Below are positions 51,350-58,878 of a DNA stretch of 64,000 bases, in pieces (position 1 is the stretch's first letter; each line of letters starts with the position of its first letter). Both the position numbers and the translations under genes were made by a program. The notes below the pieces were generated by a model. It searched no databases and was not told the origin of the DNA. It saw only the letters and a list, made by a program, of their open reading frames with translations. The stretch is from Pseudomonas huaxiensis (GTDB lineage Bacteria; Pseudomonadota; Gammaproteobacteria; Pseudomonadales; Pseudomonadaceae), in contig NZ_QKVL01000024.1 of assembly GCF_003231275.1 (NCBI RefSeq), forward strand, positions 1 through 64,000. Direction: 5' to 3'.

Positions 51350-52234
51350 ATGCTTCGCCTCTTCTCGCCACGCCGGCTGTTGCTGGCCCTGTTTGCTCTT
51401 CTCTGGATCGCCCGCGCCAACGCGGCGGGTGCGCCGCTGGAACTGACGGTCTACAACCCGGGGACCGATGCGTTGTTCCCGGTCAGTTCGGTGATCGTTG
51501 CCGGCCAGCACGACGCCATTCTGGTAGACGCCCAATTCGGCAAGGCCCAGGCCGAGCAGGTGGTGGACAAGCTGCGCGCCAGCGGCAAACACCTGACCAC
51601 CATCTACATCAGCCACGGCGACCCGGACTACTACTTCGGCCTCGACACCCTGGTCAGCGCCTTCCCTGACGCCCGCGTGGTCGCCAGCGCGCCGACCGTC
51701 GAGCACATCAAGAAGACCATGGACGCCAAGCTCGCCTACTGGGGCCCGCAAATGGGCAGCGACAAACCGCAGCGGCTGATCGTGCCGCAGGTGCTGGACG
51801 GTGATCGCTTGCTGCTGGAAGGCCAGGCGCTGCAAGTGATCGGCCTCGAAGGTCCGCAGCCGGATCGCAGCTTCGTCTGGATTCCGTCGATCAAGGCGGT
51901 GGTGGGCGGCATCCTCGTGGCGGAAAACCTGCACGTGTGGATGGCTGATACCCAGACCGCGCAATCCCACGCCGACTGGCTGACGGGCTTGCAGCGTATC
52001 GAAAACCTGCACCCGGTCACCGTGGTGCCGGGCCATTTCCTGGGTAAAAACAGCGGTTCGCTGGACGCGGTGCGCTTTACTGCGGGATACATTCGCGCCT
52101 TCGATGAAGAAAGCGCCCGCACCGCCAATGCCGCCGCTCTGACGGCGGCGATGAAGCAACGTTACCCGGGCCTGGCCGAGGAAAGCTCCCTGGAGCTGGG
52201 AGCCAAGGTCGCCAAGGGCGAAATGCAGTGGTAA
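51350..52234 (+). CDS. Secreted metallo-beta-lactamase-fold hydrolase
   Basis: A 294-residue MBL-fold protein with a signal peptide (residues 1-25, ending in RANA-A), so it acts in the periplasm. The metal motif is SHGDPDYYFG, an H-x-D-x-D variant in place of HxHxDH, so the first site has a substituted second histidine. A later histidine appears in VVPGHFLG. This pattern occurs in the Vmh/YcbL-like quinoprotein-relay subgroup. The substrate is unknown. It is followed after 28 bases by the NAD(P)-binding protein gene. Confidence 0.8.
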   Translation: MLRLFSPRRLLLALFALLWIARANAAGAPLELTVYNPGTDALFPVSSVIVAGQHDAILVDAQFGKAQAEQVVDKLRASGKHLTTIYISHGDPDYYFGLDTLVSAFPDARVVASAPTVEHIKKTMDAKLAYWGPQMGSDKPQRLIVPQVLDGDRLLLEGQALQVIGLEGPQPDRSFVWIPSIKAVVGGILVAENLHVWMADTQTAQSHADWLTGLQRIENLHPVTVVPGHFLGKNSGSLDAVRFTAGYIRAFDEESARTANAAALTAAMKQRYPGLAEESSLELGAKVAKGEMQW

Positions 52235-52262
52235 GTCATTCAATCCTGATCGGAGGTGTTTC

Positions 52263-52877
52263 ATGAGCAAGATCGCAATCATCGGCGCGACCGGCCGTGC
52301 TGGCAGCCAACTGCTGGAAGAGGCCCTGCGCCGTGGTCATAGCGTTACCGCCATCGCCCGTGATCCGGCGAAGTTGCAGGGCCGTGCCGGGGTAACCCCG
52401 GTGGCGCTGGACATCAAGGATGCTGCGGCGCTGGAAAAGGCGCTGGCCGGTCATGACGTGGTGCTGAGCGCCGCGCACTTTACCGGCATCCCTGCCGAGA
52501 CGTTGCTGGCGCCCGCGAAAAAGGCTGGCGTGAAACGCGTACTGGTGGTCGGTGGGGCCGGCAGCCTGCTGCTGCCTGACGACTCGCGGGTTATCGACAG
52601 CCCGGACTTCCCGGAAGCCTACAAGGCCGAAGCCAGTGCTGGTGCGGTGTACCTCGATGCCCTGAAACAGGAGAAGGAACTGGACTGGACCTTCCTCTCG
52701 CCATCGGCGGAATTCGTTGAAGGCGAACGCACTGGCACCTTCCGTCTGGGCAAGGATCACCTGCTGATCGGCGCGGACGGCAAGAGCTGGATCACCTTTG
52801 CCGATTTCGCCATCGCGTTGCTGGATGAGGTCGAGAAACCAGCGCATTCGCGCCAGCGGTTTACTGTCGGGTACTGA
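52263..52877 (+). CDS. Atypical SDR NAD(P)-binding protein (YwnB/HSCARG type)
   Basis: A 204-residue Rossmann protein. It has the dinucleotide-binding IAIIGATGRAGSQLLEEALR, ALDIKDAAALEKALAGHDVV, VLVVGGAGSLLL in strand 5, and TFLSPSAEF towards the C-terminus. It lacks the YxxxK of classical SDRs, as in the NAD(P)H-binding redox sensors and flavin-reductase-like members of PF13460. AGGTG precedes the ATG (TCGGAGGTGTTTC). Probably cotranscribed with the MBL gene. Confidence 0.85.
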   Translation: MSKIAIIGATGRAGSQLLEEALRRGHSVTAIARDPAKLQGRAGVTPVALDIKDAAALEKALAGHDVVLSAAHFTGIPAETLLAPAKKAGVKRVLVVGGAGSLLLPDDSRVIDSPDFPEAYKAEASAGAVYLDALKQEKELDWTFLSPSAEFVEGERTGTFRLGKDHLLIGADGKSWITFADFAIALLDEVEKPAHSRQRFTVGY

Positions 52878-52881
52878 TCTA

Positions 52882-52966
52882 AAGGCCCCATCGTCGGCAA
52901 GCCAACTCCCACAAGGTACGGCGTGCACCGAACCTGTGGGAGTCGGCTTGCCGACGATGAGGCCCT
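52882..52966. repeat. REPIN-type inverted repeat
   Basis: Facing units aaggccccatcgtcggcaag / cttgccgacgatgaggccct with inner ccaactcccacaaggt / acctgtgggagtcgg. This copy carries a GTCGGC core variant different from the GCTGGC/GCCGGC copies elsewhere. Confidence 0.9.
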
Positions 52967-52981
52967 CAGACCCACCGCCCT

Positions 52982-53860
52982 CTATCGGCTATTCGCCTGC
53001 TCCACCAACCACTCAAACAACCCCAGCAACCCCGGCGCCAGCGCTTTCTCCGGCCACACCAGGTAATACGCTTTCCCCGTCGCCACCCGCAGCCCGAACG
53101 GCGACACCAATCGCCCGCCCGCCAGATCCTCGCCGATCAACGACCAATCGCCGATCGCCACCCCGGTTCCCTGCACCGCCATCGCCATGGCCATGTCCAG
53201 CGTTTCGAAATGCTGGCGCTTGCCCTGTGCCGACAGGCTCGATCCCGCCGCTTCCAGCCAGGTCTGCCAATCGCGCTCGTCCCGCGCCGGGTGCAGCAGC
53301 ATGTGTTTTTCCAGGTCCGCTACCTCGCGCAGCGGCAGTTTTCCCGCCAGCAACTGCGGCGAACACACCGGCGTCAGTTGTTCATCGAACAGCTTCAGCA
53401 GTGGCATCGCGGTCTCGGGCTCGGCGCCATAGACCACCGCAGCATCGAAGCCTTCACGACGAAAATCGCCGCCGTGCTGGAGCGTGGTGGTCAGTTCCAC
53501 CGGGACGTCCGGGCGCAGCGCCTGCCATTCCATCAGCCGTGGCAGCAGCCAGCGCATCACGCAGGTCGGCGCCTTGAGCTGCAAGGTCGTGCCGGCGGCG
53601 CCGATCTGTTGCACGCCGTCCTCGATCAGCGCGAATACCTGCTGCACCCGTGGCAGCCATTCCTGGCCCTCGCGGGTCAGGCTCAGGCCACGGGCCTGGC
53701 GCACGAACAGCGGGTAGCCGAGCTGTTCTTCCAGCCCGGCGATCTGCCGGCTGACGGCACCTTGGGTCAGGTGCAACTGCTGCGCCGCATGGGTGAAGTT
53801 GCAGCACTGGGCCGTGACAAGGAAGGTGTGCAGGGCGGGGAGAGGCGGAAGTCGTTTCAT
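52982..53860 (-). CDS. LysR-family regulator (GcvA-like)
   Basis: A 292-residue LysR protein starting MKRLPPLPALHTFLVTAQCC, with the HTH LHLTQGAVSRQIAGLEEQLG and an effector domain of the GcvA subgroup (LQLKAPTCVMRWLLPRLMEW, VPVELTTTLQHGGDFRREGF). The ATG at 53858-53860 is chosen; the much longer upstream frame is antisense to the start of the next gene. It is divergent from the ThDP decarboxylase gene and its probable regulator. Confidence 0.88.
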   Translation of the reverse strand: MKRLPPLPALHTFLVTAQCCNFTHAAQQLHLTQGAVSRQIAGLEEQLGYPLFVRQARGLSLTREGQEWLPRVQQVFALIEDGVQQIGAAGTTLQLKAPTCVMRWLLPRLMEWQALRPDVPVELTTTLQHGGDFRREGFDAAVVYGAEPETAMPLLKLFDEQLTPVCSPQLLAGKLPLREVADLEKHMLLHPARDERDWQTWLEAAGSSLSAQGKRQHFETLDMAMAMAVQGTGVAIGDWSLIGEDLAGGRLVSPFGLRVATGKAYYLVWPEKALAPGLLGLFEWLVEQANSR

Positions 53861-53976
53861 TGGTCGGGAGCCATGATCTGGGCGCATGGCTAGTATGAGG
53901 AACTTTGCATTGTGCCGGTAGCCGCCCGGCGGTCCAATTAACGCCTGCTCCAAAAACCAACAACAGGCGAACGAAC

Positions 53977-55614
53977 ATGGCGACTTGCGGCGAAGTGCTG
54001 GTAAAACTCCTCGAAAACTACGGCGTGGACCATGTCTTCGGCATTCCCGGCGTGCACACCGTGGAGCTGTATCGCGGTCTGGCCGCATCGACCATTCGTC
54101 ATATCACCCCGCGCCACGAGCAAGGCGCCGGCTTCATGGCCGACGGCTATTCGCGTACTCGCGGCAAGCCGGGCGTGTGCTTCATCATCACCGGCCCCGG
54201 CATGACCAACATCACCACCGCCATGGGCCAGGCCTACGCCGACTCGATCCCGATGCTGGTGATTTCCAGCGTGCAATCGCGCAATGCCCTCGGCGGCGGG
54301 CGCGGCAAGCTGCACGAACTGCCGGCGCAGAGCAACCTGGTAGCCGGTGTCGCCGCGTTCTCCCACACCCTGATGAGCGTCGACGACTTGCCGGCGGTGC
54401 TGGCCCGGGCCTTCGCCGTGTTCCAAGGCGCGCGGCCGCGGCCGGTGCATATCGAGATTCCGCTGGATGTGATTGTCGAAGAGGCCGATCACCTGCTGGC
54501 CAGCGAGCCGGTGCGGGTTGCCCGCGCCGGTGCGGCGCCTTCGACCGTGGCGAAGATGGCCGGGTTGCTGGCAGGCGCGCGACGCCCGCTGATCCTCGCT
54601 GGCGGCGGCGCCATCGACGCCAGCGCCTCGCTGACCCGCCTCGCCGAATACCTGCAGGCGCCGACCGCGCTGACCATCAATGCCAAGGGCATGCTGCCGT
54701 CGAGCCACCCGCTGCTGATCGGCTCGACCCAGTCGCTGGTGGCGACCCGCGAACTGGTGCGCGAGGCTGACGTGGTGCTGGCCATCGGCACCGAGCTGGG
54801 CGAGACCGACTACGACGTGACGTTCAAGGGCGGCTTCGAGATCCCCGGCACCTTGTTGCGCATCGATATCGACCCGGATCAGACCGTGCGCAACTACCCG
54901 CCGAAGCTCGCCCTGGTTGCCGACTCCCGCGAAGCCAGCGATGCGTTGCTGCTGGCCCTGGCCGAACAGCCGGCGCCGGTTCGTGCCGCCGAATGGGGCC
55001 CGGCCCGTGCTGCACGCCTGCGGGAAACCCTGGCCGGCCAGTGGGATGCGGCGGCGCAGGCGCAAACCTTGTTCCTGCGCACCATCCTCAGTGCGCTGCC
55101 GGATGCGGTGCTGGTGGGCGATTCGACCCAGCCGGTCTACACCGGCAACCTGACCCTGGACCTGGACCAGCCGCGCCGCTGGTTCAACGCCTCCACCGGT
55201 TACGGCACTCTTGGTTACGCCTTGCCGGCGGCGATGGGTGCCTGGCTGGGCAGCGCCGAAGATGCTCAGGCGCGCCTGCCTGCGGTGTGCCTGATCGGTG
55301 ACGGCGGCATCCAGTTCACCTTGCCGGAACTGGCCAGTGCCGTGGAAGCCCAGGTGCCGCTGATCGTCCTGCTGTGGAACAACCAGGGCTATGAAGAGAT
55401 CAAGCGCTACATGGTCAACCGCGACATCGAACCGGTGGGCGTGGACATCCACACCCCGGACTTCCTCACCATCGCCAAGGGCTTTGGCTGTGCGACCGAG
55501 GCGGTGAGCGATATCGAGCCTCTGCGTCAGGCCCTGCTCAAGGCCCGCGAGCGCAAAGGCCCGACGCTGATCGAAATCGATCAATGGCAGTGGACCGAGA
55601 CCGTCCTGGCCTGA
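53977..55614 (+). CDS. ThDP-dependent 2-oxo acid decarboxylase (AruI-like)
   Basis: A 545-residue enzyme of the acetolactate synthase-like family. The catalytic glutamate lies in TPRHEQGAGFMADGYSRT, and the ThDP/Mg motif is GDGGIQFTLPELASAVEAQV...WNNQGYEEIK (GDG-x(~27)-NN). The sequence resembles AruI, the 5-guanidino-2-oxopentanoate decarboxylase of the arginine transaminase pathway, but the partner aminotransferase gene aruH is not in this window. The exact oxo acid is therefore uncertain. The ATG at 53977 has CAGGCGAACG upstream (weak). Divergent from a LysR gene and convergent with the AraC gene at 55631. Confidence 0.75.
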   Translation: MATCGEVLVKLLENYGVDHVFGIPGVHTVELYRGLAASTIRHITPRHEQGAGFMADGYSRTRGKPGVCFIITGPGMTNITTAMGQAYADSIPMLVISSVQSRNALGGGRGKLHELPAQSNLVAGVAAFSHTLMSVDDLPAVLARAFAVFQGARPRPVHIEIPLDVIVEEADHLLASEPVRVARAGAAPSTVAKMAGLLAGARRPLILAGGGAIDASASLTRLAEYLQAPTALTINAKGMLPSSHPLLIGSTQSLVATRELVREADVVLAIGTELGETDYDVTFKGGFEIPGTLLRIDIDPDQTVRNYPPKLALVADSREASDALLLALAEQPAPVRAAEWGPARAARLRETLAGQWDAAAQAQTLFLRTILSALPDAVLVGDSTQPVYTGNLTLDLDQPRRWFNASTGYGTLGYALPAAMGAWLGSAEDAQARLPAVCLIGDGGIQFTLPELASAVEAQVPLIVLLWNNQGYEEIKRYMVNRDIEPVGVDIHTPDFLTIAKGFGCATEAVSDIEPLRQALLKARERKGPTLIEIDQWQWTETVLA

Positions 55615-55630
55615 GGTTGCTGACGGCGCC

Positions 55631-56536
55631 TTACAGCGCGCTGCGCAACCGCGCCATATCGCGCAGCGGCGGCGCGCCGTAGGCCCGGCTGTATTCGCGG
55701 CTGAACTGCGACGGGCTTTCATACCCCACCCGATAGCCCGCCACCGCCGCCTCCAGCCCGTCGTTGAGCATCAACCGACGGGCTTCCTGCAAGCGCAACT
55801 GCTTCTGGTACTGCAACGGGCTCATCGAGGTCACCGCCTTGAACCGGTGGTGCAGGGCCGAGGCGCTGAGGTTCACTTCCCTGGCCAGGTCTTCGATGCG
55901 CAGCGGTTTGTTGTAATGATCGTTGAGCCACTGGATCGCCTGGCAGACGCGGTGGGTCTGGCTGTTGGACATGGCGATTTCGTACAGCCGGTGGCCTTGT
56001 TGCCCACGTAGCAGGCGGTAGAGGATCTCGCGGCGGATCAGCGGCGCGAGCACCGCGATGTCCTTCGGTGTTTCCAGCAGGCGGATCAGGCGCAGCAGCG
56101 CGTCCAGCAGCGGTACGTCGAGCCGTTCCACATACAGCCCGCGCGCCGACGCGGCCGGTACGCCCATTGGCCCGCCCTCGGCAATCAGCTTGTTGATTTC
56201 TGCCGGGTCGATGTCCAGGCGAATGCCCAGGCTCGGGTTCTCCGGACTGGCATCGAGGTAGACGCCACTGATCGGCATCGCCACCGACACCACCATGTAA
56301 TGCAGCGGGTCGTACACATAGCGTTCGTCGCCCAGGTGCACTGCCTTGCTGCCCTGCGCCAGGATGCACAGCGCCGGCTGGGCGAGGGTCGGCATCGAGC
56401 GGATGTTTTCTTCGTGCCGCACCAGGTACAGGCCATTGATTGCCGAGCACTCTGGCGCGGCGTGGCGGCGGACGAGATCGGCCAGCGCCTGGCGCTGGGA
56501 TTCGAGGGCGGAGTCGAGCAGTTCGGGGGATGACAT
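55631..56536 (-). CDS. AraC-family regulator with AraC_N domain
   Basis: A 301-residue regulator. The N-terminal domain (residues ~25-180, including QPALCILAQGSKAVHLGDER and DPLHYMVVSVAMPISG) is the AraC_N type. The C-terminus has the two HTHs (RIEDLAREVNLSASALHHRF, AVAGYRVGYESPSQFSREYS). Such regulators usually control an adjacent oxidoreductase; here the next gene on the other strand is the ABM monooxygenase. The ATG at 56534-56536 follows AGGAAG; the longer frame is rejected because its start has no ribosome site. Confidence 0.88.
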   Translation of the reverse strand: MSSPELLDSALESQRQALADLVRRHAAPECSAINGLYLVRHEENIRSMPTLAQPALCILAQGSKAVHLGDERYVYDPLHYMVVSVAMPISGVYLDASPENPSLGIRLDIDPAEINKLIAEGGPMGVPAASARGLYVERLDVPLLDALLRLIRLLETPKDIAVLAPLIRREILYRLLRGQQGHRLYEIAMSNSQTHRVCQAIQWLNDHYNKPLRIEDLAREVNLSASALHHRFKAVTSMSPLQYQKQLRLQEARRLMLNDGLEAAVAGYRVGYESPSQFSREYSRAYGAPPLRDMARLRSAL

Positions 56537-56839
56537 GGAGAGGCTTCCTCGGCGGATCCTCGCAGCATAGGTTTGTGCAAGTGCGCACGCTAGCCGGATG
56601 CTGTCGTGTTCTTGCACGATCCTGCTGCCACCTTGGTGCCGTCACCAAATTGAAGCGATTGCCATTGCCTGATGCCCTCTCGGCGAAATCGCCGTGGGTG
56701 CTGGTTCGCCGCAATGAACTCAGTGAGGCATGCAGGATCAGGCAATCGTTCGACAGCTTTCGCCTAACGTGCTCGCGCGGCGGCCCGTACTCTTGGCAGC
56801 CTGGCAGTTTCCCTCTGGCCGTCTTCAGGAGCACCGCAC
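56537..56839. promoter_or_regulatory. Divergent promoter region between the AraC and ABM genes
   Basis: About 300 bases with no gene. It contains the facing strings CGATTGCCATTGCCTGATGC (56658-56677) and ATCAGGCAATCG (56738-56749), inverted copies of CGATTGCCTGAT, and two gtgcaag/cttgcac elements (56576-56615). These are candidate operators for the AraC regulator (inference). Confidence 0.45.
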
Positions 56840-57148
56840 ATGACGTCATCTCAACCGGTCAGCCACCTTTCCTTCGTGCGCGCCAGCGCGGGCCGTTCTG
56901 CGGAACTGGGCGAACGTCTTCAGCAATTGCTCGAACCCAGCCGGCGCACCCCAGGTTGCCTGGCGTTCACCCTGCAACGGTCCACCTGCGATGCCGACTT
57001 GTGGCTGCTCAGCAGCCATTGGCGCGACCAGGCGGCGATGAACGGTTATTTCAACTCGCCCAGCCTGCAGGTGTTTGGCGAACTGGTGCAGGCGCGGGTG
57101 CTGGACAGCCTCGATCTGCACACATTCAGCGAGCCCGGCGCAGGTTAG
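56840..57148 (+). CDS. ABM-domain (antibiotic biosynthesis monooxygenase-like) protein
   Basis: A 102-residue dimeric ferredoxin-like fold protein. The ABM pattern is visible in SFVRASAGRSAELGERLQQLLEPSR, TPGCLAFTLQRS, DLWLLSSHWRDQAAMNGYFN and the closing helix. Members oxidise quinols or catechols without cofactor, or serve as small stress proteins. The ATG follows CTTCAGGAGCACC. Expressed away from the AraC gene. Confidence 0.8.
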   Translation: MTSSQPVSHLSFVRASAGRSAELGERLQQLLEPSRRTPGCLAFTLQRSTCDADLWLLSSHWRDQAAMNGYFNSPSLQVFGELVQARVLDSLDLHTFSEPGAG

Positions 57149-57188
57149 AATGAGCGCCTTTTTTCGTCACTGATGGGGATCGAGCAAC

Positions 57189-57419
57189 ATGGCTCGCAGA
57201 GTATTCGTAGGTTTCGAAGCAGTATCGGCGGTGGTTCCCGGCGAAGGCGGCTACAGCGCCGCCATCGCGGTGAAAGGCCTGGGCGCCACCGGCGCGCCGC
57301 GTTTCCACAAGGTGCTGGCAGACCAGACCTTCAAGACCGCCGCAGACGCCGACGATGCGGCGTCCGCCGAGCTTGAGCGGCTCAGCGGCGTCAACGCGGA
57401 CGCCGAGCTTGTCTGGTAA
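57189..57419 (+). CDS. Small conserved hypothetical protein
   Basis: A 76-residue protein beginning MARRVFVGFEAVSAVVPGEG. Composition is protein-like with beta-rich first half and an acidic alanine-rich helix (TAADADDAASAELERLSGV). GATGGGGATCG precedes the ATG. It lies 40 bases after the ABM gene and converges with the flavoprotein gene. No domain recognised. Confidence 0.7.
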   Translation: MARRVFVGFEAVSAVVPGEGGYSAAIAVKGLGATGAPRFHKVLADQTFKTAADADDAASAELERLSGVNADAELVW

Positions 57420-57428
57420 GCGCAAGGC

Positions 57429-58034
57429 TCAGACCTGTGGGCGCCTCATCTGGAACAGGTTGCCCAGCTCGAAATAATCCGCCGGACCGCCGCCACGCAA
57501 AATAGGCTCGGCGGCGGCGGTGTCGTAGATGCCGTCTTTCAGCAGGTGTTCGGCGATATGCACCGCCACCACTTCACCGAGAATCAGCCAACTCGGCACC
57601 AGCGCGTGGTCGGCACGCTGCAATTGCACGATCTGGCTGACCTTGCATTCGAACGACACCGGGCTTTCCTGCACTCGCGGCACGGCGATCACGCGTGAGG
57701 CGGCGGGCGTGAGCTGGCTCAGGGCAAACTCATCGACTTCCGGCGCAACGGCGGCGCAGCTCTGGTTCATCGCCTCGGCGAGCGGCCGGGTGGCCAGGTT
57801 CCAGGCAAATTCGCCGGTCTGCTCGATGTTGTTCAGGCTGTCTTTGCGCCCGACGCTGCAGAAACCGATGATCGGCGGGATGTAGTTGAAGGCGTTGAAG
57901 AAGCTGTAGGGCGCGAGGTTCAGGCGGCCTTGGGCGTCCTGGGTGGAAATCCAGCCGATGGGGCGTGGGCCGACGATGGCGTTGAACGGATCGTGGGGCA
58001 GGCCGTGGCCTTTTGCGGGTTCGTAGTAGTACAT
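57429..58034 (-). CDS. Flavin reductase-like (FMN-binding split barrel) protein
   Basis: A 201-residue protein of the flavin reductase/DIM6-NTAB family. It shows DPFNAIVGPRPIGWISTQDA at the N-terminus, NLAPYSFFNAFNYIPPIIGF for FMN binding, and DSLNNIEQTGEFAWNLATRP. It binds FMN and probably reduces or hydroxylates small aromatics; the substrate is unknown. Monocistronic, ending 9 bases from the small plus-strand gene. Confidence 0.85.
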   Translation of the reverse strand: MYYYEPAKGHGLPHDPFNAIVGPRPIGWISTQDAQGRLNLAPYSFFNAFNYIPPIIGFCSVGRKDSLNNIEQTGEFAWNLATRPLAEAMNQSCAAVAPEVDEFALSQLTPAASRVIAVPRVQESPVSFECKVSQIVQLQRADHALVPSWLILGEVVAVHIAEHLLKDGIYDTAAAEPILRGGGPADYFELGNLFQMRRPQV

Positions 58035-58102
58035 CGATCAAGCCTTGTGGCGAGTGCACGGACGCCTAGTGTGCCAAGTGCCGCGTTCCCTGAAAACGAT
58101 TA

Positions 58103-58122
58103 AGCCCGGCCGAAGCCGGGCT
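58103..58122 (-). terminator. Hairpin after the repeat-protein gene
   Basis: Perfect stem AGCCCGGC / GCCGGGCT with a four-base loop (ttcg on the minus strand), 20 bases past the stop codon, followed by TTAATCG. The T run is short. Confidence 0.6.
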
Positions 58123-58142
58123 GTGAAGACGTTGCGTCGGTG

Positions 58143-58547
58143 TTAGCTGATGCGGCCAGCCGGGGTGCGGTCGAAACCGTCGGCAGCGATTTTGCCGGCT
58201 GGAGTGCGGTCGAAGCCGTCAGCAGCGACTTTGCCGGCTGGAGTGCGGTCGAAACCGTCAGCGGCGACTTTGCCGGCTGGGGTGCGGTCGAAACCGTCAG
58301 CGGCGACTTTGCCGGCTGGGGTGCGGTTGAAGCCGTCAGCGGCGACTTTGCCAGCAGGAGTGCGGTCGAAGCCGTCAGCGGCGACTTTGCCGGCTGGGGT
58401 GCGATCGAAGCCGTCAGCCGCTACAGCCGCCGAGTGGGCTGGTGCATAGGCAAAGTTGTGGGCGTTGGTGCGGTCGAAACCATCGGCGGCGAAAGCGTTG
58501 GCGGTCAGGATCGAGAAGGCCAGGGTCAGGATCAGTTTGCTTTTCAT
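58143..58547 (-). CDS. Secreted protein made of seven 13-residue tandem repeats
   Basis: A 134-residue exported protein. Residues 1-20 are a clear signal peptide with a cleavage site after NAFA. The mature form starts ADGFDRT, continues with a 15-residue linker (NAHNFAYAPAHSAAV), and then holds seven head-to-tail units AADGFDRTPAGKV (residues 43-133) plus a final serine. Differences are one N for D in unit 3, and I for V and R for K at the end. Many third-position differences between units leave the peptide unchanged. The opposite strand is also open, but only because the 39-base period keeps all frames free of stops. The function is unknown: a structural or ion-binding repeat, or a precursor of released peptides. 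ATG with GGAGCAACGACC. Confidence 0.85.
   Translation of the reverse strand: MKSKLILTLAFSILTANAFAADGFDRTNAHNFAYAPAHSAAVAADGFDRTPAGKVAADGFDRTPAGKVAADGFNRTPAGKVAADGFDRTPAGKVAADGFDRTPAGKVAADGFDRTPAGKIAADGFDRTPAGRIS
58149..58421 (-). repeat. 39-bp tandem repeats, seven units, in the secreted-protein gene
   Basis: Seven contiguous 39-base units with no spacers. Variation is concentrated at third codon positions (for example gccggctgg against gccagcagg, or gtcgaaaccg against gtcgaagccg). Confidence 0.95.
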
Positions 58548-58878
58548 GGTCGTTGCTCCGGGGTAGTGAGAGGTTGTTTGTTTCTATGGGTTTGATGCTA
58601 CGCCGATTAATTCGATTAAAAAGCGCAAAAAATCGGCCATATAAATCGATTTAATCGATGTGACTGGGCGCGATCAGTCCGTTTCAACTGCGCGGATTGC
58701 TCTGGACTGCGTACCTACGGGCTACATCGCTGCCCATTTCACACAGCATGCGCGCCCAACGTTATTGGCGGATTAACGGGATTTTTCCGGCCAAACGCTT
58801 TTTTCATTTTGCGCTGACCTCTTTTTCATCGCCGCTTGCGCAGTCTCTGCCGCACTTGCCCTCTGGAGCTTCGAGCCG
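58548..58878. promoter_or_regulatory. AT-rich divergent promoter region with ATCGATTTAATCGAT palindrome
   Basis: 330 bases without a gene between the repeat-protein gene and the COG4705 gene. At 58645-58659 lies the perfect palindrome ATCGATTTAATCGAT, and related pieces (CGATTAATTCGATTAAA, 58603-58619; AAAAAATCGGCC) lie close by. These look like iterated operators of an unknown regulator shared by the two divergent genes (inference). Confidence 0.5.

Noticed and set aside
52982..54088. 368-residue start for the LysR gene at 53 kb
   Set aside because: The extension crosses the start of the divergent decarboxylase gene; the ATG at 53858-53860 begins the conserved LysR N-terminus.
58149..58421. 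CRISPR-like periodic repeats
   Set aside because: Units are directly adjacent with no unique spacers, period 39, and lie within a coding frame with silent variation.
58140..58595. Plus-strand ORF of 151 codons with a repeated Gly/Ala/Ser/Val pattern across the 39-bp repeats
   Set aside because: Open only because a 39-base period without stops keeps all frames open; it lacks signal peptide and ribosome site, unlike the minus-strand gene.
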